Assembly (NCBI GenBank): GCA_029858345.1
Contig: JAOUFG010000018.1
Location: 1-33,350 of the forward strand
Source of the DNA: Phycisphaerae bacterium
Lineage (GTDB): Bacteria; Planctomycetota; Phycisphaerae; Sedimentisphaerales; Anaerohalosphaeraceae
DNA: 33,350 nucleotides
Direction: 5' to 3'
The translations under genes and the position numbers were made by a program. This document shows positions 21,667 through 30,448 of the stretch, piece by piece. Below the pieces are notes generated by a model. The model searched no databases. It saw only the letters and a program-made list of their open reading frames with translations, and was not told where the DNA came from. How positions within the stretch are numbered: position 1 is the first letter of the stretch; every line of letters starts with the position of its first letter.

Positions 21667-24330
21667 TTATTTAAGTGTCTCTAAGAAAGGACCCGCGTTT
21701 TCCATTACATCAACTTCTTCGACTTCCGGTTTCTTGAACATAGCCAACTTGTTGGACCAGTCTGCCAGAGAGGCAACCTGAAGCTGGGCCTGCTTTTCTT
21801 TCAAAGCTTCCAACTTCAGCTTAGAATCTTCACGAGCAGTCTTCGCTTCGGCAAGTGCTGTCGCTAAGTCGGTTCGTTTAAGAGTCATGAATTCATCTTC
21901 TTCTGCCCTGGCAATAACACGTTCGGCTTTAACTTGTTCAACTCGTGCACTGAAGCGTGCCTTTACCGCATTCAGCTGAGACTTTGCAGCTTCGCGTTTG
22001 GCTGTATTATCAGCCAGAACAATGTTCATCTCTGCTTCTGATGCGGCAACTTGAGAGTCAATATCAGCGTTTTCACTTACTTTGTTGCTCATGATATTAG
22101 CAACCATGCGATCATAAATAGCATTAGCACGAATACTCTGATTCAAAGCCAGTTTGCTATCGCGCTCGATCTGTGTCTTAGCAATAGCATGTTCCATTTT
22201 AAACTGAGCCTCTGTACGGTTGATTTCTGCTTCAGCTTTCTTCAGAAGAACCTCAGCCTGTGTTGCTGACTGTTGGTAGTCTGCTTGTGCAATACGTTCT
22301 GCTGACTCGATTGAATTGGCAATTTTTGTCAAATTGGCATTGAGCGTACGGCGAGCAGAATCTACCTGTGCATCGATTTGAAGTGCCAATGCTTCCTCAG
22401 ATTCAGCAATACTCTTGGCTTCGGTTACCAACTTAGAATACTGAGCATCACCACGCTCTTTAACAGCCCAAACGGTAACCTGCAACTCTTTAACGTCATT
22501 TTGGCCGCATTTACGGATGGATTCTTCTTCGGCCGACATCTTTTCGGCACGAGCATTGGCAATCTGCTCCATTGCGTCAGCTTGGCTCAATATATCCTGT
22601 ACTTCAGTTTCTTTCTGACGACGGAAAGAGTCGGCTTCTGCAACCTGCTGGCGATATTTAGATTCGACAACATCCATTTCCTTAGCCAATTTGGTTTCTA
22701 TCTCTTTGAAGCGTGTATGAGCTTGCGCTTCAAGTGCGTCTGCAACAGCCAGTTTCTCTGAAGCAATCGCATCTTCCTGAGCCTTCACAGCCTGGATTCT
22801 TGTCTTTGCTTCAGCAAACGTTGCGTCGGCAACCATTTGATGAGCATCCGCCTGAGACCGAATTTCCATGACTTCGGCAAACGTTTTACGATAAGAAGCA
22901 ATGTGTTCGGGTTCAATGCGGGGGGCAACGGGTTGGACTGTTGAAGCAACGGGGACGGTGTGCAATTCTTCTGATTGCTGAGAAATCTCAGTTGTGTTTC
23001 CTTCAATTTCTACTTTACCGCTTGCTTTTTTAGCAGCAATCTCATCAAGCATCTCTTGTCTGATTCTTGTAGCTTCCGCTTCAGCATCAGCAATGATCTG
23101 GAGCTTTTCTGCTTCGGCCAGTGCTTCCTGATGGATGGCTGTCTGACGGACAGCTTCCGCGCGGGCAGCAGCTTCGGCTTTGATAAACTCTGCACGCGCA
23201 ACTTGTTCTATGCGATCTGCATTAACACGTTGCTTCTTGATTTCGTTTGTTTCGTCATCCAATTTGGCCTCAATTCCAGCGAACATTGACTCATAATTGG
23301 CCTGTGACGCTTCCTGGTGATGCTGAACTTCTGCACGCAGCTTGTCGATCTCAGCTAATGCCTTCTCCAAGCGAGTCGGTGCATTTTCTGATTTCTCTTT
23401 GTTTCTGGCGGCTTCACCGAGCTTTGTCGATTCGGCTTCTGCCATTTTTAATTGAAACTCTTCTGAAGCCAAATTCGCCTTTGTCGTTTCCGCTTTTGAA
23501 CGAAGTTCTTTAACGTGAGCAGTTGTGTCTTTCAGGAGTGATTCACGTGCCACTTTAATTCGATTGGCTTCAGATTCGGTTCGAATATCAGTGGACTTAA
23601 TCTGCTCATTAAGCTCATCGATACGAGCCTGCGTTTCAAGCTTGACTGCTCCCGCTTTAGCCTGGAGTTCTTTAACCGTAGCCGCAGCACGTTCGCGTGT
23701 AGCTTTGGATGCCTGAACCATTTCGAGAATCTTAGCATTGCCTTCAACTTCTATGGCCTTGTGAATTTCTTTAATCTGGTCGATACGAGCGGTTTCACTT
23801 TGAAGTTTTTCATGAGCATTGGATATAATGTCACCATGCGATGTTTGTGCTTCCTTTGTAAGAGAATCAATAATTGTATTCTTATTCTCTACCAATGCTT
23901 CCAGCTCTGTTTCTCGAGTCTTAATTTGCGATACTGCTGCCGTATATTCTTTGAGGTTTTTTTTACGAAAAGCGTCAGCGAGCGAGAGTCCCTTGCTTGC
24001 TTCAGCGTTAGCCTCAACACGACGAGCATTTAAGTCGGCAACCTGCTTATTCATTTCAGCGCGTGCATGTGTATCGTTGCTATTTGCGATATCCATCACA
24101 GCTTCAACTTCAGAAACGCCAACTGTACCTTCATTAAGATACTTGATCGGCAGATCTGAATGGTTTGCCATCTTGGAGAATTCAGAATGTGTTTTCGAAA
24201 CTTCTGTTTGATCATTCTTAGTCCCCGGTTCACTGTACTGAAGACCACATCCCTGAATGCATACTGCAACACACACGAAGCAGATGCACGATACTTGCAG
24301 GACGATCCGTCTTGGACTTGCTTTACTCAT
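21667..24330 (-). CDS. Very long coiled-coil lipoprotein
   Basis: An 887-residue protein that begins with a signal peptide and lipobox ending IQGC (Cys28). After a short linker, nearly all of residues 95-860 is Ala-, Glu- and Lys-rich helix with heptad patterning and many imperfect repeats of the type AEAxA. Examples are AEAAARAEAVRQTAIHQEAL and AEKLQIIADAEAEATRIRQE. The helix is broken once near 465-490 by a Pro/Val-rich stretch (VPVASTVQPVAPRIEPEH). No enzyme motif is seen. A fully helical rod this long could span well over 50 nm, so a tether or periplasmic filament is likely. It could also be a stalk or scaffold protein. ATG 24330 has AGGAG nine bases upstream. Low Cys content and even composition argue against a frameshift artefact. 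Confidence 0.88.
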   Translation of the reverse strand: MSKASPRRIVLQVSCICFVCVAVCIQGCGLQYSEPGTKNDQTEVSKTHSEFSKMANHSDLPIKYLNEGTVGVSEVEAVMDIANSNDTHARAEMNKQVADLNARRVEANAEASKGLSLADAFRKKNLKEYTAAVSQIKTRETELEALVENKNTIIDSLTKEAQTSHGDIISNAHEKLQSETARIDQIKEIHKAIEVEGNAKILEMVQASKATRERAAATVKELQAKAGAVKLETQARIDELNEQIKSTDIRTESEANRIKVARESLLKDTTAHVKELRSKAETTKANLASEEFQLKMAEAESTKLGEAARNKEKSENAPTRLEKALAEIDKLRAEVQHHQEASQANYESMFAGIEAKLDDETNEIKKQRVNADRIEQVARAEFIKAEAAARAEAVRQTAIHQEALAEAEKLQIIADAEAEATRIRQEMLDEIAAKKASGKVEIEGNTTEISQQSEELHTVPVASTVQPVAPRIEPEHIASYRKTFAEVMEIRSQADAHQMVADATFAEAKTRIQAVKAQEDAIASEKLAVADALEAQAHTRFKEIETKLAKEMDVVESKYRQQVAEADSFRRQKETEVQDILSQADAMEQIANARAEKMSAEEESIRKCGQNDVKELQVTVWAVKERGDAQYSKLVTEAKSIAESEEALALQIDAQVDSARRTLNANLTKIANSIESAERIAQADYQQSATQAEVLLKKAEAEINRTEAQFKMEHAIAKTQIERDSKLALNQSIRANAIYDRMVANIMSNKVSENADIDSQVAASEAEMNIVLADNTAKREAAKSQLNAVKARFSARVEQVKAERVIARAEEDEFMTLKRTDLATALAEAKTAREDSKLKLEALKEKQAQLQVASLADWSNKLAMFKKPEVEEVDVMENAGPFLETLK

Positions 24331-24717
24331 TTTTGTTTACTCCTAAATAATGTTAGTATGGATGGTTCACATTTCTGTTTTAAAAGCAATAACGCTATGC
24401 ATCTTTCGAATACTTAAAGTTTAAGCGTAATTTTACTTAAAACCCAAAAAACCTAATTCCTTACCGGAATCTTTCGCCATGAAAAATCACCTGCATTAGG
24501 AAAAAAATAAGTATTTTTAAAATAATGCAATTATTACAACCAAAGATGAATTTTTATGATATCTGTGGGGAATTACGGAAATGGTTATCGGTCTTTCTAC
24601 CGAGACAGGAGATTGGCGAAATGAGGGGTGTCCGGGACTTTTTAGGGTTTATTTGCGTGTTGATCCGGGTTGTCGTTGTCTCGCTGGTGGTGCACGAATC
24701 GGTTTTGTCGATCAACT
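24331..24717. other. Intergenic region between the coiled-coil lipoprotein gene and argJ
   Basis: AT-rich with no clear gene on the minus strand. It holds the leader of the coiled-coil lipoprotein gene, a terminator-like hairpin set at 24452-24500, and one possible small plus-strand ORF at 24621. I could not find a convincing promoter for the lipoprotein gene. Confidence 0.55.
24452..24500 (-). terminator. Possible terminator of argJ
   Basis: On the minus strand ATTCC/GGAAT (24456-24460 and 24466-24470) forms a hairpin, and CCTAAT/ATTAGG (24452-24457 and 24495-24500) can form an outer stem. TTTTTT follows on the minus strand. It lies about 220 bases after the argJ stop, which is far for a terminator. 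Confidence 0.35.
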
Positions 24718-24740
24718 TTATGTATGGTAATCAGCATTAA
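24621..24740 (+). CDS. Possible 39-residue membrane peptide
   Basis: ATG 24621 has GGAG nine bases upstream. The peptide has a strongly hydrophobic helix (FLGFICVLIRVVVVSLVV) and a polar tail. Its end overlaps the 3' end of argJ on the opposite strand by 23 bases. The frame is open further upstream to 24525 but that part has no ribosome binding site. No family is recognised, and chance is a real possibility. Confidence 0.25.
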   Translation: MRGVRDFLGFICVLIRVVVVSLVVHESVLSINFMYGNQH

Positions 24741-25920
24741 TCGTTACATAGTCACGACTTAAGTCACATCCATAGCAGAAATCCCGGTATTTTCCGATGC
24801 CCAGATCGACAGTGATGGTGTGTTCTTTGCGGGTGATAATGGCTGAAACCGCTTTTGGGTTAAAATCGGTCGGTTTTCCGTTTCTAAAGACGAAAACATC
24901 CCCGATCTTGCAGGACAACTTATTGGGGTTCAGTTTGACGCCGCAGGAGCCCACGGCACAGATAATGCGTCCCCAATTGGGATCGGCTCCATGGACGGCG
25001 CATTTGACCAGGTCATAATCGGCCACCGCGTGCGCGGCTTTGAAGGCATCTTCCTTTTTGGCGGCGCCTTTGACCTCCACCGTGAACATGCGGGTTGCGC
25101 CCTCGGCATCAAGGGCCATTTGCTTTGCCAGATCCCTGCATAGCTCATTTAATGCCCGGGAAAATCTTCGATAGCCGGAATCCTGTTTTTTGAGGACTCT
25201 GTTTTGTGCCAGACCGGAGGCGAGAATTATAGCTGTGTCATTTGTACTCTGATGTCCATCCACTGTTAGGCGGTTCAAGGAAATTCCGATCGCGCTTTTG
25301 AGTGCCTTTCCCAGCAGGGGTTTGCTGATGGCGATATCTGTTGTAATCATACTGATGGTTGTTGCCATGTTCGGCCCGATCATTCCGGCACCCTTGGCGG
25401 TTCCTGCGATGGTGACGGTTTGGCCATAGATTTCAACGGTTTGCGTGGCCTGCTTAGGTTTGGTGTCGGTGGTCATGATGGCCTTGGCGAAGTTGGCGCC
25501 GGCGGCCTGCGAATCGCTGAGCAGTTTAACAGCTTGTGAGATACCGGTGTTAATCCGGGTAATCGGAAGCTGGTGACCGATGATACCTGTCGAGGCAATA
25601 AGAACTTGATCTGTTTGGATATTCAGTTCTTTGGCAACCTTACTGCACATGACTGTTGCGCTGGCGAGGCCTTTGGTGCCGGTACAGGCATTGGCGTTGC
25701 CGCTGTTAATAACCGCGGCGTAAATCGGCGTGTTCTGAACGTGCGCCTTGCACACCGTTACCGATGCGGCCTGAATCGCGTTGGTTGTGAATGCCGCCGC
25801 CGCCTTGGCGCCAGTCGGGCAATAGAGAAGTGCTAAATCCGGCTTTCCCGATTTTTTGATGCCGCAATAGAGTCCGGCAGCCATAAATCCTTTGGGTGCG
25901 GTAATCGTTTTGTTCGCCAT
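24718..25920 (-). CDS. argJ: Bifunctional ornithine acetyltransferase / N-acetylglutamate synthase
   Basis: ArgJ recycles the acetyl group in arginine synthesis, moving it from N-acetylornithine to glutamate; some members also use acetyl-CoA. The 400-residue precursor cuts itself into two chains between A186 and T187 in GAGMIGPNMATTISM, making Thr187 the nucleophile. Other family segments are VINSGNANACTG, IASTGIIG, LTVDGHQSTNDTAI, GADPNWGRIICAVG and the terminal LGIGKYRDFCYGCDLSRDYV. Whether it is bifunctional or only the cyclic transferase cannot be told from sequence by eye. No other arginine gene is adjacent; argS is 7 kb away. Confidence 0.96.
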   Translation of the reverse strand: MANKTITAPKGFMAAGLYCGIKKSGKPDLALLYCPTGAKAAAAFTTNAIQAASVTVCKAHVQNTPIYAAVINSGNANACTGTKGLASATVMCSKVAKELNIQTDQVLIASTGIIGHQLPITRINTGISQAVKLLSDSQAAGANFAKAIMTTDTKPKQATQTVEIYGQTVTIAGTAKGAGMIGPNMATTISMITTDIAISKPLLGKALKSAIGISLNRLTVDGHQSTNDTAIILASGLAQNRVLKKQDSGYRRFSRALNELCRDLAKQMALDAEGATRMFTVEVKGAAKKEDAFKAAHAVADYDLVKCAVHGADPNWGRIICAVGSCGVKLNPNKLSCKIGDVFVFRNGKPTDFNPKAVSAIITRKEHTITVDLGIGKYRDFCYGCDLSRDYVTINADYHT

Positions 25921-26025
25921 AAGTATCTTTCCGTAAAGGGTTGCTGTTATGAAACGTTTATTATTTTACCATACGAAGAAACTTGAAAAAAGCAAGTATT
26001 AATCCAAAGACGCCGGCAATTATAC

Positions 26026-26053
26026 TTGACCTTGGGTGATATATGAGTACACT
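26026..26053 (+). promoter_or_regulatory. Candidate promoter of dprA
   Basis: TTGACC (26026-26031), 16-base spacer, TACACT (26048-26053), with ATG 26091 about 30 bases after the predicted start. AAAGGAGG, among the best ribosome binding sites in the window, lies just before the ATG. Confidence 0.55.
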
Positions 26054-26090
26054 TTTTCGTTAAACCTACAAAAACAGGGAAAGGAGGTTT

Positions 26091-27248
26091 ATGCGTACTC
26101 AGGAACATAGTCCCGGGATTGAATTATGGCTGAAATTGATTCGTGCGGAGGGGATCGGGCCGACGCTGTTTAGGCGATTGTTGGAATATTTTGGCAATGT
26201 CGAGCGGATCTTGGGGGCGTCTGTATCTGAACTGACCAAGGTCGAGGGCATCGGGTACAAGACCGCCGAGATGATTGCCCGCAGCCGGAGTGCGTTTGAC
26301 GCTGAAAAAGAACTGGCGCTGGCGAACAAGCTTGGCGTGTGGGTGATTCACTTGCAGGATGATCGGTATCCGGCGGCACTGAAAGCGATTTATGATCCCC
26401 CCCCGGTATTGTATGTCAAGGGCTCGCTGAGCCGGGCGGATGCCCTGGCGATGGCGGTTGTAGGCAGCCGGCGGTGTACGCATTACGGTACCGAGCAGGC
26501 CAACCGGTTTTCGCATCTGATGGCGTCGGCGGGATTTACGATTGTCAGCGGGCTGGCGCGGGGCATTGATACCGCGGCCCATCGCGGTGCCCTGGCGGCG
26601 GGGGGACGGACGATTGCCGTGCAGGGGTGCGGGTTGGCGAGTGTGTTTCCGCCGGAGAACAAGGCGCTGTTTGAGCAGGTTGTCGAAAATGGTGCGGTGG
26701 TCAGCGAACTGCCGCTGACGTATGAGCCGCTGGCGGAAAACTTTCCCGGGCGCAACCGGATTATCGCGGGATTGTCGATGGGGGTGTTGGTGGTGGAGGC
26801 GACCTATCGCAGCGGGGCGCTGATTTCGGCACAGGCAGCGGTGGATAATAACCGTGAAGTGATGGCGGTACCGGGGCGGATCGATTCACCGGCCAGCGCC
26901 GGCTGTCACAAACTGCTCAAGCAGGGAGCGCAGCTGGTGGACAGTATCGAGGAGATTATGGATGCTCTGGGGTATGTCGGGGACGGACTGAAGGATCATG
27001 CGGGTGCGGCTGCAACGGATGCACAGGCGAATGTCCAGCGAACCCTGTTCGATGTGTCGGAATTGAACTTAAGTGATGAAGAAAGCGCGATCCTGAAACA
27101 TCTGAACTCCGAACCGGTGCATGTGGAGGAGTTGATCGGGTTGACACAGTTTCCGGCGGGGAAGGTTCACGCCGCGGTTATCAGTTTGCAGCTTAAAGGG
27201 CTTGTTAAGCAATTGCCGGGAAACATGATCGTCAAGCGAACAAAGTAG
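26091..27248 (+). CDS. dprA: DNA processing protein DprA
   Basis: A 385-residue protein that binds incoming single-stranded DNA during transformation and loads RecA onto it. The N-terminal region has helix-hairpin-helix-type segments (AEGIGPTLFRRLLEYFGNV, LTKVEGIGYKTAEMIA). The Rossmann-like DprA/Smf domain carries VGSRRCTHYG, VSGLARGIDTAAHRGAL, VFPPENKALF, FPGRNRIIAGLS, VVEATYRSGALISAQAAVD, VMAVPGRIDSPASAGCHKLL and GAQLVDSIEEI. A C-terminal winged helix follows (residues 325-385). It is a complete three-part protein. Presence of DprA hints at natural uptake of DNA but many non-competent bacteria have it. The expected neighbour topA is not next to it here; the gene stands alone. Confidence 0.96.
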   Translation: MRTQEHSPGIELWLKLIRAEGIGPTLFRRLLEYFGNVERILGASVSELTKVEGIGYKTAEMIARSRSAFDAEKELALANKLGVWVIHLQDDRYPAALKAIYDPPPVLYVKGSLSRADALAMAVVGSRRCTHYGTEQANRFSHLMASAGFTIVSGLARGIDTAAHRGALAAGGRTIAVQGCGLASVFPPENKALFEQVVENGAVVSELPLTYEPLAENFPGRNRIIAGLSMGVLVVEATYRSGALISAQAAVDNNREVMAVPGRIDSPASAGCHKLLKQGAQLVDSIEEIMDALGYVGDGLKDHAGAAATDAQANVQRTLFDVSELNLSDEESAILKHLNSEPVHVEELIGLTQFPAGKVHAAVISLQLKGLVKQLPGNMIVKRTK

Positions 27249-27397
27249 CTCAGGCGTCCCTGTCTGAGCGGTACTGTTATTCGCCATAGAAGACGTGGGC
27301 TGCTTATAAATGTTTCCTGTCTCTTTTGAGGCAATACAACTGAATTAATCCAGTTGGAGAATCATCCACGCAATCGTAGTTTGGAGGAGTAAATTTC

Positions 27398-27487
27398 CGC
27401 GAACCAACCCGTAACTTATCCCGATGCATCGGGACAGGCCTATACAGCTGCGCAGAAACGGGGATTTTCAATCGTGATTGGTATATA
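27398..27487 (+). repeat. Structured repeat unit A upstream of hemB
   Basis: About 90 bases, largely identical to unit B 201 bases further on. CCCGT (27408-27412) can pair with ACGGG (27458-27462), enclosing the perfect palindrome TCCCGATGCATCGGGA at 27419-27434. A constant GGGATTTTC follows. In unit B the left arm is TCCGT against the same ACGGG, a G-U pair that keeps the stem. Confidence 0.7.
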
Positions 27488-27598
27488 AAACTCGGATGTT
27501 TTGTGAAAATTTGTCAAAGTCTTTCTTTATATTATCATGTGTTTAGGGTAATATATTCGGGTCTATTTTTAAGGGTAGTATCCCGATAGATCGGGACC

Positions 27599-27687
27599 CG
27601 CCAGCCAATCCGTGACTTATCCCGAGCATCGGGATGGCACTACATAGCAGCGCAGGAACGGGGATTTTCGATCGTGGTCAGTATGCA
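27599..27687 (+). repeat. Structured repeat unit B upstream of hemB
   Basis: Second copy of unit A, one base shorter in the palindrome (ATCCCGAGCATCGGGAT). TCCGT pairs with ACGGG, and GGGATTTTCGATCGTGG closes the unit. It ends about 40 bases before the hemB ATG, so it may lie in the hemB leader. Confidence 0.7.
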
Positions 27688-27725
27688 GTAAGAGCTTTTT
27701 TGGAGATTATGAACAGGAGAGCATC

Positions 27726-28700
27726 ATGGGTTTTCCGGTGATAAGACAAAGACGGTTGCGAGCCAGTGCCGAGCTGCGGCGACTGGTGTGCCAGACAAAA
27801 GTGTCCGTGGATGACTTGGTGTATCCGCTTTTTACCTGCCCGGGCAAGGGGGTAAAGGAGCCGATTGCTTCGATGGCGGGCTGTTTTCATTTCTCTCCGG
27901 ACAGAATTGCCGAAGAGGCCGCTGAGGTCGCGTCGTTAGGGATCCCGGCTGTTTTACTGTTTGGGTTGCCGGAGCAAAAAGACGAATCGGGCTCGGAGGC
28001 CTATGCTGAAGATTCAACGGTGTGCCGGGCCATTCGGCAGATCAAGAAGGCTGTGCCGGAACTGCTGGTCATTACAGATGTATGCCTGTGTGCCTATACG
28101 GATCACGGGCATTGCGGTCTCATTAAAGACGGCAAAATTGATAACGACCCCACTCTGGAATTGTTGGCGAAAATGGCCTTGGCCCATGCACAGGCCGGTG
28201 CTGATATGGTGGCTCCGTCGGATATGATGGATGGCCGGATTGGCAAGATGCGCAGTGTGCTGGATGCGGCCGGTTTTTCGGATACGCCGATCATGTCCTA
28301 TGCCGCCAAATATGCTTCGGCTTACTATGGTCCTTTTCGGGAAGCGGCCCACAGCGCCCCGGAAGAAGGGGATCGCAAAAGTTACCAGATGGACCCGGGC
28401 AACAGCCGGGAAGCCCTTCGTGAGATGGAACTGGACCTCGAAGAAGGTGCAGATATCCTGATGGTCAAGCCCGCTTTGTCGTATTTGGATATCATCTGTC
28501 GGGTGGCAGATGCATTTGATGTTCCGATTGCCGCCTATAATGTGTCGGGGGAGTATATGATGGTTCAGGCCGCGGCGGAACAGGGACTGATCGACCGCGA
28601 TGCGGTGCTGATGGAAACCCTGATCTCGATTAAGCGGGCGGGCGCCGACATCATCATTACGTATTTTGCGAAAGATGCGGCGCGAGTTTTGAGGGGATAA
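27726..28700 (+). CDS. hemB: Delta-aminolevulinic acid dehydratase (porphobilinogen synthase)
   Basis: HemB condenses two 5-aminolevulinate molecules to porphobilinogen in haem, sirohaem and corrinoid synthesis. The 324-residue protein has the two Schiff-base lysines, K195 in MSYAAKYASAYYGPFREA and K248 in ILMVKPALSYLDII. The zinc-type cysteine triplet C120, C122 and C130 is present in DVCLCAYTDHGHCG, so a zinc enzyme is expected. The segment YQMDPGNSREALRE is also diagnostic. ATG 27726 has AGGAGA upstream. No other haem gene is next to it. It appears to lead a transcript with the unknown helical protein and the symporter that follow. Confidence 0.97.
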   Translation: MGFPVIRQRRLRASAELRRLVCQTKVSVDDLVYPLFTCPGKGVKEPIASMAGCFHFSPDRIAEEAAEVASLGIPAVLLFGLPEQKDESGSEAYAEDSTVCRAIRQIKKAVPELLVITDVCLCAYTDHGHCGLIKDGKIDNDPTLELLAKMALAHAQAGADMVAPSDMMDGRIGKMRSVLDAAGFSDTPIMSYAAKYASAYYGPFREAAHSAPEEGDRKSYQMDPGNSREALREMELDLEEGADILMVKPALSYLDIICRVADAFDVPIAAYNVSGEYMMVQAAAEQGLIDRDAVLMETLISIKRAGADIIITYFAKDAARVLRG

Positions 28701-28730
28701 GTCGCAGTCATAATTGAAAGGAAACTCAAA

Positions 28731-29183
28731 ATGCGGGCGATCACGATAGGCCAGGTTCTGGATCATGTCGAAGCATTCGAAGATTTACTTTCAACATTTT
28801 ATGAGACATTCTCAAGGGAAAGCAGCCACGAAGGAGTGCGTCTGTTGACCGAATACATGAGCCGCCACAGCCACCACATGCGGGATTTATTGAGTAAACT
28901 GCCCGAAGAGAAAGTCAGCCATTTCTTAAAAGTACCGATTTCCTATCAGCCGCACATTCCGGACTGTCACTGTTTCGAAAGGATTGAGATAACGCCGGAG
29001 ACTGAAGCTGCTGAAGTGCTGGATGCAGCGGTGCTTCTTGATGAATGCCTGATGCAGTTGTACCGGCAGGTCGTCCGTCAGCCCGTCGAAGAGCAGATAC
29101 GGGAACTTTTTGAAGAATTAATCCTGATTGTCGAACAGGATGAAATCCAGATAAAGAAAATCAAGGCCATGAATTATTTCTAA
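28731..29183 (+). CDS. All-helical soluble protein, unknown
   Basis: A 150-residue protein predicted to be almost entirely helical. Segments such as DHVEAFEDLLSTFYETFSRE, the histidine-containing SRHSHHMRDLLSKL, and two C-terminal helices full of Glu (EEQIRELFEELILIVEQDEI) suggest a ferritin- or rubrerythrin-like bundle. The ordered ExxH metal pairs of a real di-iron site are not clear. A short central stretch SYQPHIPDCHCFERIEI carries Cys and His. I do not recognise a family. AAAGGAA precedes ATG 28731. It starts 30 bases after hemB and ends just before the symporter gene, so the three are probably co-transcribed. Confidence 0.75.
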   Translation: MRAITIGQVLDHVEAFEDLLSTFYETFSRESSHEGVRLLTEYMSRHSHHMRDLLSKLPEEKVSHFLKVPISYQPHIPDCHCFERIEITPETEAAEVLDAAVLLDECLMQLYRQVVRQPVEEQIRELFEELILIVEQDEIQIKKIKAMNYF

Positions 29184-29193
29184 ATTGACCTGT

Positions 29194-30441
29194 ATGAGTA
29201 CTAAAGTATTTCTTAAGCAATGGCGTTTTACCATCATCCTGATCGTTTCGGTGGTTATCGGCTCCATCTTGGGCGCGACTATCGGGCCCGGATTTTACAT
29301 TTTCAAGTTTAAGTTTGAGTTCAAGCCATTAGGGGATATCTTTCTGAATCTGCTGTTTACGGCGGTTGTCCCGCTGATCTTTTTTTCGATCTCCTCTGCA
29401 ATCGCTTCCAGTTCAAGTCTTAAACGCCTGAGCCGTATTGCCGGTCTGATGTTGCTTGTTTTTGTGGTTACAGGGGTTATTTCGGCGGCTCTGATGTTGT
29501 GTACCGTGAAGCTTTTGGATCCGGCCAAGGGATTGTCGTTACAGATGGACGCGCCGCCGGTGGAAAAAGTAGGCGGCGTTGCCGAAAAAATTGTCGATGC
29601 GTTTACTGTCAATGAGTTTTCCAAGCTGTTAACCCGCCAGAATATTCTGGCCTTGATTGTATTTTCAGTGCTGACCGGTTTGGCCTCGCAGGCGGCAGGT
29701 CCAAAAGGGCGGGCCTTTCGTGAGTTTCTGGTCTCCGGATCGGCCGTCATGGGCCGGGTAATAAAGCTGATCATGTATTATGCGCCGATCGGGTTGGGGG
29801 CCTATTTCGCGTATTTGATCGGGACATATGGTTCGGACCTGGTGGGGACCTATTTTCGTGTTGTTACCTTGTATTATCCTGTGGCGATAGGGTACTTTGT
29901 GGTTGGATTCAGCATGTATGCGTTTCTTGCCGCCGGCAGAGGCGGAGTCAAGAGTTTCTGGACACATATCTTACCTCCGGCGTTAACGGCCTGGGGAACC
30001 GGCAGCAGTTTGGCGGCGCTTCCGGCGAATATGGAGGCCGCCCGCCGCATCGGGGTCCCCGAAGATGTTCGCGAAATCGTGCTGCCTCTGGGGGCAACGA
30101 TCCACATGGACGGAACGTGCCTGGCGGCCATTGTTAAAATCGCCGTTCTGTTCTCATTGTTTGGACGGGAGTTTTCAGGGATGGGCACCTTTGCGGGGGC
30201 GGTTGCGGTCTCCCTGTTGTGCGGCGTTGTCATGAGCGGCATCCCCGGCGGCGGTTTTCTGGGGGAGGTGCTGATCGTTTCGCTCTATGGTTTTGGTCCG
30301 GAAGCATTGCCGATCATCTCGATGCTGGGGACGCTTGTGGACCCGCCAGCGACAATGGTGAATGCGTCCGGGGATACCGTTGCGGCCATGCTGGTCAATA
30401 AACTCATGGAACGGAAAAAGGTCCCGTCGTCAACGTCATAG
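29194..30441 (+). CDS. Dicarboxylate/amino acid:cation symporter (GltP/DctA family)
   Basis: A 415-residue sodium- or proton-coupled carrier for glutamate, aspartate or C4-dicarboxylates. It has eight membrane helices plus two re-entrant loops. The serine-rich hairpin is GTGSSLAALPANMEAA. The unwound helix 7 is LPLGATIHMDGTCLAAIVKIA, matching the family NMDGT with a His. The second hairpin is MSGIPGGGFLGEVL. Helix 8 has DPPATMVNASGDTVAAMLV, where the family carries substrate-contact residues (Asp, Thr, Asn). Substrate choice cannot be read safely. ATG 29194 is taken; an in-frame TTG at 29185 directly follows the previous stop. There is no ribosome binding site of its own, so translational coupling is likely. 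Confidence 0.93.
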   Translation: MSTKVFLKQWRFTIILIVSVVIGSILGATIGPGFYIFKFKFEFKPLGDIFLNLLFTAVVPLIFFSISSAIASSSSLKRLSRIAGLMLLVFVVTGVISAALMLCTVKLLDPAKGLSLQMDAPPVEKVGGVAEKIVDAFTVNEFSKLLTRQNILALIVFSVLTGLASQAAGPKGRAFREFLVSGSAVMGRVIKLIMYYAPIGLGAYFAYLIGTYGSDLVGTYFRVVTLYYPVAIGYFVVGFSMYAFLAAGRGGVKSFWTHILPPALTAWGTGSSLAALPANMEAARRIGVPEDVREIVLPLGATIHMDGTCLAAIVKIAVLFSLFGREFSGMGTFAGAVAVSLLCGVVMSGIPGGGFLGEVLIVSLYGFGPEALPIISMLGTLVDPPATMVNASGDTVAAMLVNKLMERKKVPSSTS

Positions 30442-30448
30442 GCGCCTG

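Larger units (their letters stand above)
27249..27725. other. Intergenic region between dprA and hemB
   Basis: No gene is seen. It contains two copies of a structured repeat (27398-27487 and 27599-27687), and a separate palindrome TCCCGATAGATCGGGA at 27581-27596. A candidate promoter (TTGTCA near 27512, TATCAT near 27534) lies between the copies. The hemB ribosome binding site AGGAGA lies just before its ATG. Confidence 0.55.
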
